Position numbers and translations under genes: made by a program. Shown one piece after another: positions 12,431 to 22,805 of a stretch of DNA of 64,000 nt. Below the pieces are notes generated by a model. That model was not told the DNA's origin. It was given only the letters and a program-made list of their open reading frames with translations, and did no database searches. Source of the DNA: Aporrectodea caliginosa (lineage: Eukaryota > Annelida > Clitellata > Crassiclitellata > Lumbricidae); NCBI GenBank assembly GCA_020284085.1, contig JACEVL010000006.1, forward strand, positions 957,280-1,021,279, given 5' to 3'. Positions within the stretch are counted from its first letter, which is position 1; the number at the start of each line of letters is the position of its first letter.

Positions 12431-13364
12431 TTAGGTTCGTCCAGTGCCTAAATTACCCAGAAAATGTTAACTGCTCTCTTTCTGTCTCTCACACACACGC
12501 ACTCAAACTGTCAAACTGCACTTGAATTTGTATGCAAAATTTCGGGTATTATAATGAAATCGTGTGCAGTTCACTATGTGCTGATCTCTCAAAAATTCAT
12601 ACTACACACTGCACGCTACAGACAGTCAACCGCACACTCGACAGTGTCAGTTGCACACTTAATGTCATAAAGCACACTATTTTAGAATATGGGTCCATCT
12701 CTTTGTGCTCTTCGATTCTCTTCCCTCTCCTGTTGGATTCTCCTCACTATGTAGTTCGGTTCTTTTGTCTGTGCTCCTCAATTCTATTTCTAATGCTGTT
12801 GGTTTCAAATCTCTGCCTCCTGGTTTAGAAATCCCCATTGTCTCGAGTTTTCGCATACAGCTCCATAGTATAATATTACAGTTTTTTTACTAATAATAAA
12901 ATAATAATAATGAAATTAATAATAATAATAATTTTAGTGTTATTATATAATTGTCATAATCATTATTATCATTTAAAAATAATAATAAGTATTCTCCCTC
13001 TGCTGTTAGTCTCTCACAACTGCTGTTGAATTCCCACCCTCCGCTATTGGTTTTGTCTGAGTCGCTGTTGTGTTATTCTCCCTGCGCTAGTTTATTTGCA
13101 TTAGCGCACCTAACCATAGTCTCCAGGCGGACCCTTCCTCCATCCGGACCCTTCCTCCTTCCGGTAGACTCTCCTCCAGATCATTGACCGTCCGGTAGAA
13201 TTTCTTTCTCCTCCTCGGAGAGTTCTCCCTTCTTTCCATATTGATTTCCTTTCTCCCTCCCTGTCGCGCATTAAGCGGAAATGGCCGTCAGACTTGAGTA
13301 GGAGGTGGAGATGGGGAAGGGGAAGGGATTGAGGCTGTTGAAAAGAAATCTTTAAATCCAGTTC

Positions 13365-13770
13365 TAAATCTGGCTAGTCTTTAGCCTAAATCTGGTCTTT
13401 GGCCTATAGGCGGCCTATGACCTAAATCGGCCTATAGCCGAAATCGGCCTATGGTCTTAAACTGCCTAAGTTTTATAGCCTATCCTAAACCGTCCTATAG
13501 CCTAAGTCGCCCTATAGCCTAAAACGGGTCAATATCCTAAATCTTCCTATTATATCATTATATTGACTCTAACATCATTTAGAATAGCGCAGGGAGCGTC
13601 TCTGAATAGGAATCTTGAAGGGGCGCTTATAAATTTTTTAATGAATGAATATCCTAAACCGCTGTATAGCCTATATCGTCCTATAGCCTAAATCGGCGTC
13701 ATAGCCTTAATCGGGTAGTATTGCCATTTGCCTAAATCTTGCATGTTTATAACCTAAATCGGGCTATATC
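13365..13770. repeat. Degenerate CCTATAGCCTAAATCGG minisatellite
   Basis: Roughly 20 decayed units of CCTATAGCCTAAATCGG, interrupted near 13580-13650 by a sequence containing CTTGAAGGGGCGCTTATAAA, a retroposon tail motif shared with 35180 and 44070. The array was apparently invaded and later decayed. Confidence 0.82.
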
Positions 13771-14617
13771 CTAAATCTGTGACTTTAACCTGCGCCGTCT
13801 TGTAAGAAACTATAGAACGCTATCGGCGGTGTATGGCCTATCGTGACTTGTCACGTGTCACTTGCTCTATTGTATAATGTAGGTCTATTACATTGTGTGG
13901 TACTGAACCGTATTTTTTTATCGTGCTGTATCGTATCTTAATGCGTTGTATTGTATGGTATGTAGTGTATTGTGTTGTATTGTACTACAATGCGGGTTGT
14001 ATTGTACTACAATGCGTTGAACTGGATTGTATTGCACTATGATTGTGTTGGCCATCTAGTGAATGTTAGGCGTGGAAAAGTCGCTTTTATTTCTCATTGG
14101 ACTTGTGTTAGTATCCTCTGTGACATTGGAATTTTGTTAATGCTATGGCCTGTTGATGAATGTATACAGTTCATGGTAGGCCTACTCCTTTCTGCGCATG
14201 TGCACGCTGTCCCTATAAACATCCGACCTAGTTTCGCTTTCGATTGCCATCAGCATCCTATGCCCGGGATAAGCAAAGCGCGTGCTTTCCAGCTGGTCCC
14301 TGAAGAAATGGCAAACATCTTGCCGAGCAGGAGTCTTGATTAGGTACCATGTGGTGCTGTCTGCGCACTGCCCAAGCCAAAGCAGCTGGTGGTTGTGGGG
14401 CTTGGCGTGAGAAGCTCTTTCTATCGTCGGCGATGCACTGGTGGAAGAAAATTAATATTGGGAACTGACACAACGCTGACTGTGGCTGTAGGAAAGCTAA
14501 GGAGGACTGAGGCGAACTTATCATCAGTCGATCTTTATTAAAAGACTCATTTCCTACAGATGATGAATATTCGCCCTATATTATTCTTATTACTTTCAGA
14601 AGACGACGACGATGAAA

Positions 14618-14649
<32 letters not shown>

Positions 14650-14671
14650 AATTATAAAAAGTAATAATAGG
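13771..14671. other. FoxO intron interval, no gene seen
   Basis: TGTATTGTATTG-like simple sequence at 13940-14040, an ordinary stretch, and a (GAT)n run at about 14613-14650. No recognisable coding or mobile sequence. Confidence 0.5.
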
Positions 14672-15037
14672 TAAAAGTGGATTTTAGCGTATTTAATTAT
14701 TCGCCATTGCGTGGGTTTCAGCGTTGGATTGACGAAAAGAATTCTTGCTAAATAGAAGTCGGATTGATGGAAATAATTTTTGCTTAAATAGAAGTGGGAT
14801 TGATGAAAAGAATCTAGCTTAAATAGAAGATGGATTGATGAAAAAATCTTAATTAAAAAGAAGTTCTATTGCTGAAAAATAATTCCAGTTTAAATAAAAG
14901 CTAGGTTGATTAACGAATTCTTGCCTAAATGGAAGCTGGATCGATGAAAAGGATTCTCGCCAAAGTAGAAGTTAGATTGATGAAAAATAACAACGCTACA
15001 ATGGGCGAATAATTAGATACGCTAAAATACACTTTTA
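14672..15037. mobile_element. TIR element with internal ~37-bp minisatellite (MITE-like)
   Basis: Left end TAAAAGTGGATTTTAGCG, then TATTTAATTATTCGCCATTG; the right end reads the same inward as TAAAAGTGTATTTTAGCG, then TATCTAATTATTCGCCCATTG. That makes about 38-bp inverted repeats with few mismatches. The interior is about eight diverged units of AAATAGAAGTTGGATTGATG followed by AAAA and a TTCTTGCTT-like segment. No transposase. The same internal unit, with different termini, occurs at 42534-43031. Flanks are AT-rich, so the target duplication is not certain. Confidence 0.82.
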
Positions 15038-15212
15038 TTTAATAATATACCAGCAAATCAGAATTACCTAAATCGATCACAGTCGATCAGATTCTGGCTA
15101 TGCTTTCCGATCAAATTTCAATCAGACGCGATAAGAATTTAATACTGAAAGCCAAAGATTCATAATAATTATTGACTAAGGTCTGTTTTTCTTCTGTTTT
15201 TTTTTACGATAG

Positions 15213-16703
15213 AATTCGATCCGTCACAACCTGTCTCTCCACAGTCGCTTCGTCCGTCTGGTAAACGACGGAGCTGGAAAGAGTTCCTGGTGGAGCATCA
15301 ATCCAGACGCTCAGCCTCTGAAACCTTCCCGTCGAAGAGCAGCAACCCTCGACAGCAAGACCATGCGCAAGAGGAACTGCGAGGGAGGAGTTAGCGCACA
15401 CCGGAAGTTGGACTTTGCTGGACGAAGTCTGGAAGAGGTGGACTCGACCACGTCGGGTCCGGTATTCAACTCGTCGTCGATCCTCAGTTCAGGAAACTCG
15501 AGCCACGACGAGGTCATGGCGATGGATCTTGGACTCAACGGAAGTCCCTCCAGATACTCCAGAGAACATGGATTCGCGAAAGCAGGCTCATTGTCAGGCA
15601 CCGTCCCCGGTGACATTAGACTTGTTGGTGATGGAGGCGGTCGGTCAGGGAGTGGATCGCCTCACTACGGGGTCCGTGATGGGTTTAGGATGGATCTGTT
15701 CGGCGGAAAAGGTCCAGGTCATGAACAGGACCTCTGCTTCCCGAGCCCGGAGAACCTAAGTATGCATGGAAAAGGAGGGGCGAGGACGGCGCATGGAAAG
15801 CAGCGGCGCTACGTCCCCACTCCACTCGAGGATCGCTCAATCAGTCTTGGATTCTGCGCTGGGAACGGAATCTTCTACGACGAGGTGTTCGACCCTCACC
15901 CGGTGCCCCCTAGCAACGGTTACTACCCAAAGCGATACTTTGACGAGACCGGTTGCTACGCGACCGGCCTTGACTACAGCAATTGTCATGGCAACAGCTA
16001 TTTCTCGGATGACGCCTACACCGGTGGTTTCTACGGTAACGGCGGTTGTTTTAACAACCGAACATTCCCGGATGGCAGGTACGCGGGAGAGACCGGCTCA
16101 GTGACAGGGAGAGGTCAAAGAGAGGTCAGTGGAGCAGAGCACGCGAACGGCCAGGGGCTTCGTGCCGCCGGTGGATTTCCGGAAGTGAGGGACGCGGATC
16201 CGGTTGGGTCACGGTCCAAAGATGGCGTCACAGGCGATGAAAATCGCGAATTGAATACATTCCCGCGTTACTGCAGCCCATTCATCAACATGGAAGCTGG
16301 CAAGGGAACGGGAGGGTACGACGCCGACCAGGGACCCTTCCGCCATGATGACGACTGCTTCCGCGAGGACGGGTTGCAGCGTAATCCATCCGTATCCCGG
16401 TTCCAGGATGAAGTACCCAAAACGGAATCGATCCTAACAGATGCCAGCTTTTTCAGAGCACTCACCACAACGAGTGGATACGCCGAGGATTTCCCTTCAA
16501 GCACCGATGCCCTAAGACCGATCTCCTCCCCTGGTCTGTCCTCACATGAACCATACTACCGTTCCACAGCCGGCAACAAGTACCCCTACCTTCCTGACCC
16601 AGCGGCCAAGCCTTTTTCTCAACTGCTCGCCAATCGGGCAACATACCCAACGTGCCGTAACGCGAGCACTATCGATGGTTTCTACATTCCAACTACGTTC
16701 TAG
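15213..16703 (+). CDS. FoxO: FoxO forkhead transcription factor, exon 2 (rest of forkhead domain, NLS, C-terminal region, stop)
   Basis: Begins right after the acceptor AG with [13 protein letters not shown] (residues 146-158), the DNA-recognition helix of FoxO, then [13 protein letters not shown] and SRRRAATLD (184-192). The latter is the second Akt site (RxRxxT, Thr190; most vertebrate FoxOs have Ser) embedded in the nuclear localisation signal. The linker between SINPD and RRR is shorter than in vertebrate FoxOs and lacks the GGKSGK lysine pair. Residues 196-641 are low-complexity, rich in Gly, Ser, Asp, Asn and Tyr, as expected for a disordered transactivation region. CRNASTIDG (about 627-635) near the stop resembles the NASTISG of the third Akt/CK1 patch. 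Stop TAG at 16701. Confidence 0.96.
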   Translation, partial: NSIRHNLSLHSRFVRLVNDGAGKSSWWSINPDAQPLKPSRRRAATLDSKTMRKRNCEGGVSAHRKLDFAGRSLEEVDSTTSGPVFNSSSILSSGNSSHDEVMAMDLGLNGSPSRYSREHGFAKAGSLSGTVPGDIRLVGDGGGRSGSGSPHYGVRDGFRMDLFGGKGPGHEQDLCFPSPENLSMHGKGGARTAHGKQRRYVPTPLEDRSISLGFCAGNGIFYDEVFDPHPVPPSNGYYPKRYFDETGCYATGLDYSNCHGNSYFSDDAYTGGFYGNGGCFNNRTFPDGRYAGETGSVTGRGQREVSGAEHANGQGLRAAGGFPEVRDADPVGSRSKDGVTGDENRELNTFPRYCSPFINMEAGKGTGGYDADQGPFRHDDDCFREDGLQRNPSVSRFQDEVPKTESILTDASFFRALTTTSGYAEDFPSSTDALRPISSPGLSSHEPYYRSTAGNKYPYLPDPAAKPFSQLLANRATYPTCRNASTIDGFYIPTTF

Positions 16704-17300
16704 ATTTCTTGATACACAGTGTACATCGACTTGATGATCATCTTGTTAGTTCTCGGTATATCTCAGTGGGCACGAGCTGTACATTGTTCAGGGAACTGCG
16801 ACGTTGGACCCGATGCTATGGCCAAGGCAGTGAAATGAAGTAACAGACGATCCATGCAGACTGTCTCGAGTGCAAAGCCCCACCATCAGAAACCCTCATA
16901 TGGCAGTCTTGGGCAGGTCGCGAACCCCAACGTGCCTATCGGAAAAGATCTCTGGAAATTAGCAGACCTAGTACTGAAATATATATATATCTAACTGAAA
17001 TTTATATATATTTGCATATATTGTATGTATAATTAATTTGTATATATACGCGGACATCAACTGACATCCTTGGGATTCGTATAATTTTATGTGCTGTAAA
17101 GTTGTTAATTTAAATAACATCTTCTGTTGTTCATGTCTATTATCCCTCTGGTGAATAGACCGGAAATTAACGGTTGACTGGCATAAGGACCTCTGGTGAA
17201 TAGACTGAAACCCAAACATAAGACTCGATTTTTGTATGAATCTAACTCGGTGAAGGTATTCGGTTGCACAATAAAATGATCACTTGAAAAGAAATTTAAT
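16704..17300 (+). other. FoxO: FoxO 3' UTR (probable)
   Basis: Follows the stop codon, AT-rich, without coding signal. It includes a TATATATATAT stretch at about 16980 and an imperfect repeat of GACCTCTGGTGAATAGAC around 17150-17205. The first good poly(A) signal is at 17270, just before the transposon-like element at 17344. Confidence 0.6.
17270..17275 (+). terminator. Candidate FoxO polyadenylation signal AATAAA
   Basis: Canonical AATAAA in GCACAATAAAATGATC, 567 bases after the stop codon. Cleavage would fall near 17290-17300, before the MITE. Other signals further downstream are possible. Confidence 0.55.
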
Positions 17301-17343
17301 TCTGATCGATCCCTGTATATGTATAAAGACACAGTATGCTGAC

Positions 17344-18665
17344 TAGAGAGTGACGCTGGGAGACAATCTTGTCCCCATCCCCGCCCCGCAAAAGGTAAGT
17401 CTTCCCCATCCCCACCCCATCCCCGCAAGTTTTGTCCCCATCCCCACCCCATCCCCGCAGGCTTTCTCCCCGTCCCCACCCCATCCCCGCAGGACAGCAT
17501 CACATTCCCCGCAAAAAGTTTTCACCCATTAAAATTAAAAAACACCAATTTTAGCTTACAAAGCTATTTGTATTGCTGATTGCATTAATAAAACGTTATG
17601 CAAAAACCTATTATCTTATCGACAGTTTGCATTAACCACGCCCTTACCATTTCTGACTAGTAAGCTTCAAGAAAAAATCTCCTTCACAAGTTCTCAACTT
17701 CACCTGGACTGATTTGGGATTGTACTTGTATAGATCTCTTAAAATGACATGTTACTAGGCTACTATGTTAAAAAGTAATTCATCAGCATAGACAAGCTCG
17801 TAAAAGGGCTAAATATCACCTTTACTTTAACTGCAATATTACTTTAAGATATTCGGTCACTTTTTGTTTTGTTAGTAAAACGCAATGCTATTTTACAGAA
17901 ATAAAATGCTATTTCAAAGTTCTAGTCCATTAAATTTTTATTCTTACCGTATTATCTTTGGCGCACATGTACACCACACTAATTGCTAAAGTGCATCTAA
18001 ACTTACTTGTCAACTGAAGAAACGGTCTTGTGAGAAGAATTGAATTCTGGCATTGGTCAACCTTTCAAGGTAGGGTATGACCGCAGACTGATTTAACGTG
18101 CAATTTCAGCCAGCTAAATAATTCACGTTCGCAAATTACAGACACGCTAATAAAACTGTCAAATATAACTTTTAGTTTAACTACAATTACTTTTAAAACA
18201 AAATTCGGTCGCTTTTTGTTGTTTCAACAATAATTATTAGTTAAAAACAATTCCGTAGACAGGAAGTAGTTTACCATTGATATGATCCAATGATATCTAT
18301 ATTTAGACCTAAACATAGATATCGATGATACGAGTAAGTAGCGTCAAAAAGCGAATGGAACTGGAATTTTAAGTAAGTAAGTAGATGTATCTAGGGAAGT
18401 AAATAAATTACTGTATGGTAAATATAATTATAGACAATATGCTGTATAAACCATAAAACTACAAGAGTTGCCATTACCGCTATTTTATCGCCGGTTCATT
18501 CCCCATTACCGCGGTATTGCCGCAATTGTTGTCCCCATTACCGCGGTATTGCCGCAATTGTTGTCCCCATTACCGCGGTATTACCGCAAATGTTGTCCCC
18601 ATTACCGCGGGGTTTACTGCGGTTACCGCGGTTTCCCCGCGGGGAAATTCCCATGTCACTCTCTA
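17344..18665. mobile_element. hAT-like non-autonomous element with 8-bp target duplication
   Basis: Ends TAGAGAGTGACGCTGGGA on the left and TCCCATGTCACTCTCTA on the right are imperfect inverted repeats, flanked by identical ATGCTGAC octamers (17336-17343 and 18666-18673). Inside each end is a short tandem array: CCCCATCCCCGC units on the left (about 17375-17500) and CCCCATTACCGCGGTATTGC-type units of about 36 bp on the right (about 18475-18640). The 1.0-kb AT-rich centre has no transposase. Non-autonomous hAT-like by target duplication length; TIRs start TAGAG, not the more usual CAGNG. Confidence 0.88.
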
Positions 18666-18837
18666 ATGCTGACCATCTGGGCAAAGCAGTCTAAACTCAT
18701 CATCATCATCATCATCATCATCATCACGAGTACCACCGCCACCAGCATTATCTGAACCACTACCGCCATCTATTTTGTAAAATTTTAGCGTTTGATTTGG
18801 ATTGCTAAAAGACTAATTACTTGCTACTTACTTATTA

Positions 18838-20335
18838 TCCAAGCTAAACCAGTGTTATCCGAAACACAACCAGCATTATCTTAACCACAACTAACATTAT
18901 CTTAACCACAACCAACATTATCTGAACCACAACCAGCATTATCTGAACCACAACCAGCATTATCTGAACCACAACTAACATTATCTTAACCACAACTAAC
19001 ATTATCTGAACCACAACCAACATTATCTGAACCACAACCAACATTATCTGAACCACAACCAGCATTATCTGAACCACAACTAACATTATCTGAACCACAA
19101 CCGGCATTATCTGAACCACAACTAACATTATCTGAACCACAACCAGCATTATCTGAACCACAACTAACATTATCTGAACCACAACCAGCATTATCTGAAC
19201 CACAACTAACATTATCTGAACCACAACCAGCATTATCTGAACCACAACCAACATTAGCTGACTAACAACTAACATTATCTGAATAACAACCAACATTATC
19301 TTAACCAGAGATGGGTACGATTAGCTAGAATTGCTAATCGATTAGAATTAGAATTAGCTACTGAAATTTGCTAATCGATTAGAATTAGAATTAGCAAAGT
19401 CTTCTAGCTAATCGATTAGAATTAGCATTAGCAGCAGCTAATCGATTAGCAATTAGAATTAGATATCAATAATCGATAGTTCGATACACATATTTGCTTC
19501 ATGAATTTGTCAAATTTTAATCAAAGCACAGCAAGTTCCTGTAGCCTATTACAAATTTGCAATACCTAAGGCTGCAGTCTATTACAATACCTAGAGCTGT
19601 AGCCTATTACATTACCTAAAGCTGCACATCTGCTATATGTGAGAACAGTCCACAAACCAGCCATTTCTTTGTCAACTTGAATTCATCCTAACATAACGGA
19701 CGAAGTTTGACGATAATATTGTACATTGGCTTCAATTAGCGCTGACGATTTTACTGAATTTTTACACTTCCCTACTAATTTAACTGTTCCTTCCGCTAGG
19801 CCTATCACTTTTATCTTAATACTTATAAAGAACGTTTTAACAATAATAAATTCTGAATAATTTTTTTCATCAGTTGTCTGCGCAGCTATTGTGATAAGCA
19901 TGGAGAACTAGGCGCAGAAATAAGAACTTGTACTGGTTCCCATGTTTCATAACCATGAACTGATAATAATATTGAAAGTCTGAAATAGCCTTCAGATAAA
20001 TAAGTAATTAAGTATATTCTGCAAACTCAATATTAATAGACTCACTCTTAATGAACGCGTTCTCGGTTTAATTTTCAAACATCTAATCGATCAGCTAATC
20101 GATTTTCGATTAGAATTAGCTGACAATTGCTAATCGATTAGAATTAGAATTAGCATCAGACTACAGCTAATCGATTAGAATTAGAATTAGCTGTTTGTCT
20201 AATCAATTAGCTAATCGATTAGCATCTAATCGATTAGTTACCCATCTCTGATCTTAACCACAACCAGCATTGTCTGAACCACAACCAGCATTATCTGAAC
20301 CACAATCAGCATTATCTGAACCACAACCTGCACGA
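18838..20335. repeat. 21-bp minisatellite, split by an inserted element
   Basis: Units of ACCACAACCAGCATTATCTGA (21 bp; AGC/AAC and CTGA/CTTA variants), about 22 copies at 18838-19305 and about four at 20251-20335. The minus strand reads as repeated Met-Leu-Val-Val-Val-Gln-Ile only because 21 is divisible by 3. The array was one block until the 945-bp element at 19306-20250 inserted. Confidence 0.95.
19306..20250. mobile_element. hAT-like MITE nested in the minisatellite, with CTAATCGATTAG subterminal repeats
   Basis: Perfect 12-bp TIRs CAGAGATGGGTA (19306-19317) and TACCCATCTCTG (20239-20250) flanked by ATCTTAAC octamers (19298-19305 and 20251-20258). The host array resumes in register after the second octamer. 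Both subterminal regions (about 19318-19475 and 20085-20237) are dense with the palindrome CTAATCGATTAG joined to GAATTAG repeats, presumably transposase-binding arrays. TAATCGATTA is also a homeodomain-type site. The centre is AT-rich and has no transposase. Confidence 0.95.
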
Positions 20336-20339
20336 CCGC

Positions 20340-21890
20340 CATTGTTATTACTAATGGAATATAAAAAAGAATCTATTGTTTTGTAAATGTAGTTCTGCGC
20401 CAATTCACAGCACGAGACTTGTTGCCCAGAGGCATAATTGAAACTAATGCACGTGTAACAGGTGTTAGACCAGCACTTAGGAACGCCTCTTCAACGGTGT
20501 TGCAAAAATTTTCTGATGCACGAAAACCTGTCAATCACTAATTCCGCTAATTGAAACTGCTGCTAATTCTTGTGACATACATCTGTAGTTGATTCAAATC
20601 TCCAAACGAACTACTCATTTCATTCAGGTATCGTTAATAAAGGACGTTCGGAAACTTCCATTTTGAACGCCTCCCTCTCATTGTTTCCAAATGTCCGCAT
20701 TTGACATCGCCCTCCTCCTCCTCTCCCTTCTGCGGAGTACAAAATAATGCTGAGTTCTGTATGCATGCTGGCGGACCTTTGTTTATCTTTAAGACCCCGG
20801 CTGCACCGAAATAACCATGTGTACCAACTTCAGACGCGGACGTCCTATATGGCGCATAACCCCCCCCAGGTCGTTGACATTTAGACGACCTGTACCTCAT
20901 TTATAGGCCTAATGTGCACCCTGCTGGGTCTGCCTTTGCTTCTCTTCCCTACGAATCTTGCACATACCATGCAGTATACGAAAACACAGGGAAACGAAGC
21001 TCTTAATAATTATACGATTACTATTTGCATCGATAAGGGACTACATTATTAATTTCCGGAGTTGATCGAGCTGGAGGTGGTGACCTATTTACCTGAAAGC
21101 GAGCTGTCTGCGGTTGCGTTCTGCTGCTATTGGTTTATTAAAGTTCAACGACACGGAATTTTCTGTAGACGATTTCAATCATAATATTTTGCAGCAGGTG
21201 TAGCCTACAAGAGACCTGACATTGAATAGCTAGACTGAATGACTTTGACCGCTTCAGCAAAACATGTTTGCTTTCGTTACGACGCGGGAGTCCGATTTTG
21301 CGGTCACCCAGTTTAGTAGGCCCAACGGGCTACGATTATAGTTGGTTCAATAATAACATCTTTTGTGTTGGTTGACGTAGTCTACGTCGGTCGTGTATAC
21401 GTCTTCTCTACGCTGTAGGCCCGCCTTCCTTCTCGGGTTAGTGCTTGAGACAGGATTGTTCTGTCAATGGCCCTTAGAGTAGGGTTTTTAAAGAAGGGTA
21501 TAAGTTTTAAAACGCACGTTTAGATCAACAAAACAAAAGTTGGGTATTCTGTAATAAGCTTGTTATCGGAGCCCAGTATACCTAAGTGGATCCTTCAAAC
21601 TGCGAAGTTTCTGTGTTAACGAATCCCAGAAACTAAAGTGTAAACGAATTAAACTTGTTAATTAGGCCTATTAACTATTAATATCGGGTATACTTGGCTA
21701 TGTGTATACCCTACTGTAGAGTATACTTGGCTATGTGTACTGTATACCCTACCATTCGACTGTCCAGACAACCAATTATCTGCAGCAGATTCTTGGGACC
21801 GGAATATCGAGGGACCACGGAATGTTTAGCGGGTGAAGTTCAAGGCGCCAAGGGATTGGAAATCTCGCAGCGTCAAATAATAAACTACTA
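20340..21890. other. Intergenic interval, no gene or element recognised
   Basis: Mixed sequence. A CTCCTCCTCCTC patch near 20710 and TAGGCCTA palindromes occur, and TATACTTGGCTATGTGTA is repeated at 21690 and 21724. No coding domain seen on either strand. Confidence 0.5.
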
Positions 21891-21892
21891 CC

Positions 21893-22050
21893 ATAGGCGT
21901 AGCTACATGGAGGCAAGAGGAGGCAGTTGCCTCCTCTTGCTTTCTTTATATACTGGAACTTCTATTGAGTAATGACCAATAACCAGAATTTTGTCAATGT
22001 TCTGTGAAGTTGCCTCCTCTTGAATTTAAGTCTGGCTACGCTCCTGACTA
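21893..22050. mobile_element. Short palindromic MITE with GGCGTAGC ends
   Basis: Left CATAGGCGTAGCTACATGG and right GGCTACGCTCCTGACTA are inverted over GCGTAGC. GAGGCAAGAGGAGGCA on the left is echoed by GTTGCCTCCTCTTG in opposite sense within the element. GGCGTAGC termini are common in hAT elements. Target duplication not clear (ACTACTAC-like flanks). Confidence 0.6.
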
Positions 22051-22269
22051 CTACCCTATATATACTAAGTAATATGCGAAGTGTCACAGAGCTGTAATAT
22101 GCCAAAAAATAATCTTTGTCGGCGGCCACGGCCTATGTTGTCATAAGCTGCCGTTAAACTCTGGATACAATCCAAGTGTCACAAACAACAACGCTGCGAA
22201 TATTCGGTACTTTGGAAGAATCCGAATCCGGATCCGGATCCGGGTTAGGAGAATGCGAATAAGAATGTA

Positions 22270-22520
22270 AAGAATGCGAAGAAAAAATGCAAGGAAGAAG
22301 AAAACAGAGAAGAAGTAAGGAAGAAGAAGAAGAAGGAAGAAGAAAGAAGAAGACTTTAGAAGTAGAATAGTGATGGTGGTGGTGGTGGTGGAGGAGAAGG
22401 AGGAGGAGGAGGAAGAAGAAGAGAAACAGGGAGGAGGAGGAGAGGAGGAGAAGAAGTAAGAAGAAGAAGAAGAAGAAGAGAAACAGGAGGAGGAGGAGGA
22501 GGAATAGAAGGAGGATGAGA
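22270..22520. repeat. Polypurine (GAA)n/(GGA)n tract
   Basis: Purine-rich GAAGAA and GGAGGA blocks, with a (GGT)n stretch at about 22375-22392. The minus-strand Ser/Phe-rich open frame is compositional. Confidence 0.92.
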
Positions 22521-22554
22521 AAGACGATGACGAAGACGAATTAAACAGCCTGAA

Positions 22555-22805
22555 GCAGCAGCCATGAGTATGAAGTGTTAGCGACTTCATTTCCATAGCC
22601 TTGGCATATGTGTATACCTGCTCCTCCTCTCCTGTCCTCCTCCTCCTCCTCCTCTCATCAGCCTATCCAACAACAGTGTATGATCAGTGTACCAAGATTG
22701 CTGACTTTTTAGCGGGGCGAAGGTAGAGCAGAAATCTGAGAAATTTCAGCTCTGGCGGGGGTTTGATCTCCAGACCTCTCGATTGACAGTTCAGCACACC
22801 AATAC
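22555..22805 (-). mobile_element. tRNA-derived SINE, family D, minus strand
   Basis: On the minus strand the head reads TTGGTGTGCTGAACTGTCAA, then TCGAGAGGTCTGGAGATCAA, a decayed tRNA-like A/B-box region. The far end contains AAGTCGCTAACACTTCATAC and the CATGGCTGCTGC motif. A better preserved copy lies at 50950-51212 (minus). Confidence 0.72.

Larger units (their letters stand above)
3972..15212 (+). other. FoxO: FoxO intron 1 (11.2 kb, GT-AG)
   Basis: Donor GTAAGC at 3972; acceptor is a T-rich tract ending ACGATAG at 15212. A large intron at this point of the forkhead domain is typical of FoxO genes. It carries a MITE with a target duplication (5489-6025), two SINEs, polypurine tracts, two minisatellites and a minisatellite-bearing TIR element, listed separately. 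Intervals 4560-5080 and 12440-13360 show no gene or clear element beyond scattered copies of the 22-bp repeat motif. Confidence 0.93.

Noticed and set aside
11628..12434. 268-codon and overlapping Leu/Ser/Cys-rich open frames
   Set aside because: Tandem 22-bp repeat read in all phases; inside the FoxO intron.
14672..15037. hAT assignment for the minisatellite-bearing TIR elements
   Set aside because: TIRs are long and no 8-bp duplication could be read, so superfamily is left open.
18844..19296. 150-codon minus-strand Met-Leu-Val-Val-Val-Gln-Ile frame
   Set aside because: Translation of a 21-bp minisatellite.
18838..20335. CRISPR-like regular repeats
   Set aside because: Units are head-to-tail without unique spacers and the genome is eukaryotic; the gap is an inserted MITE.
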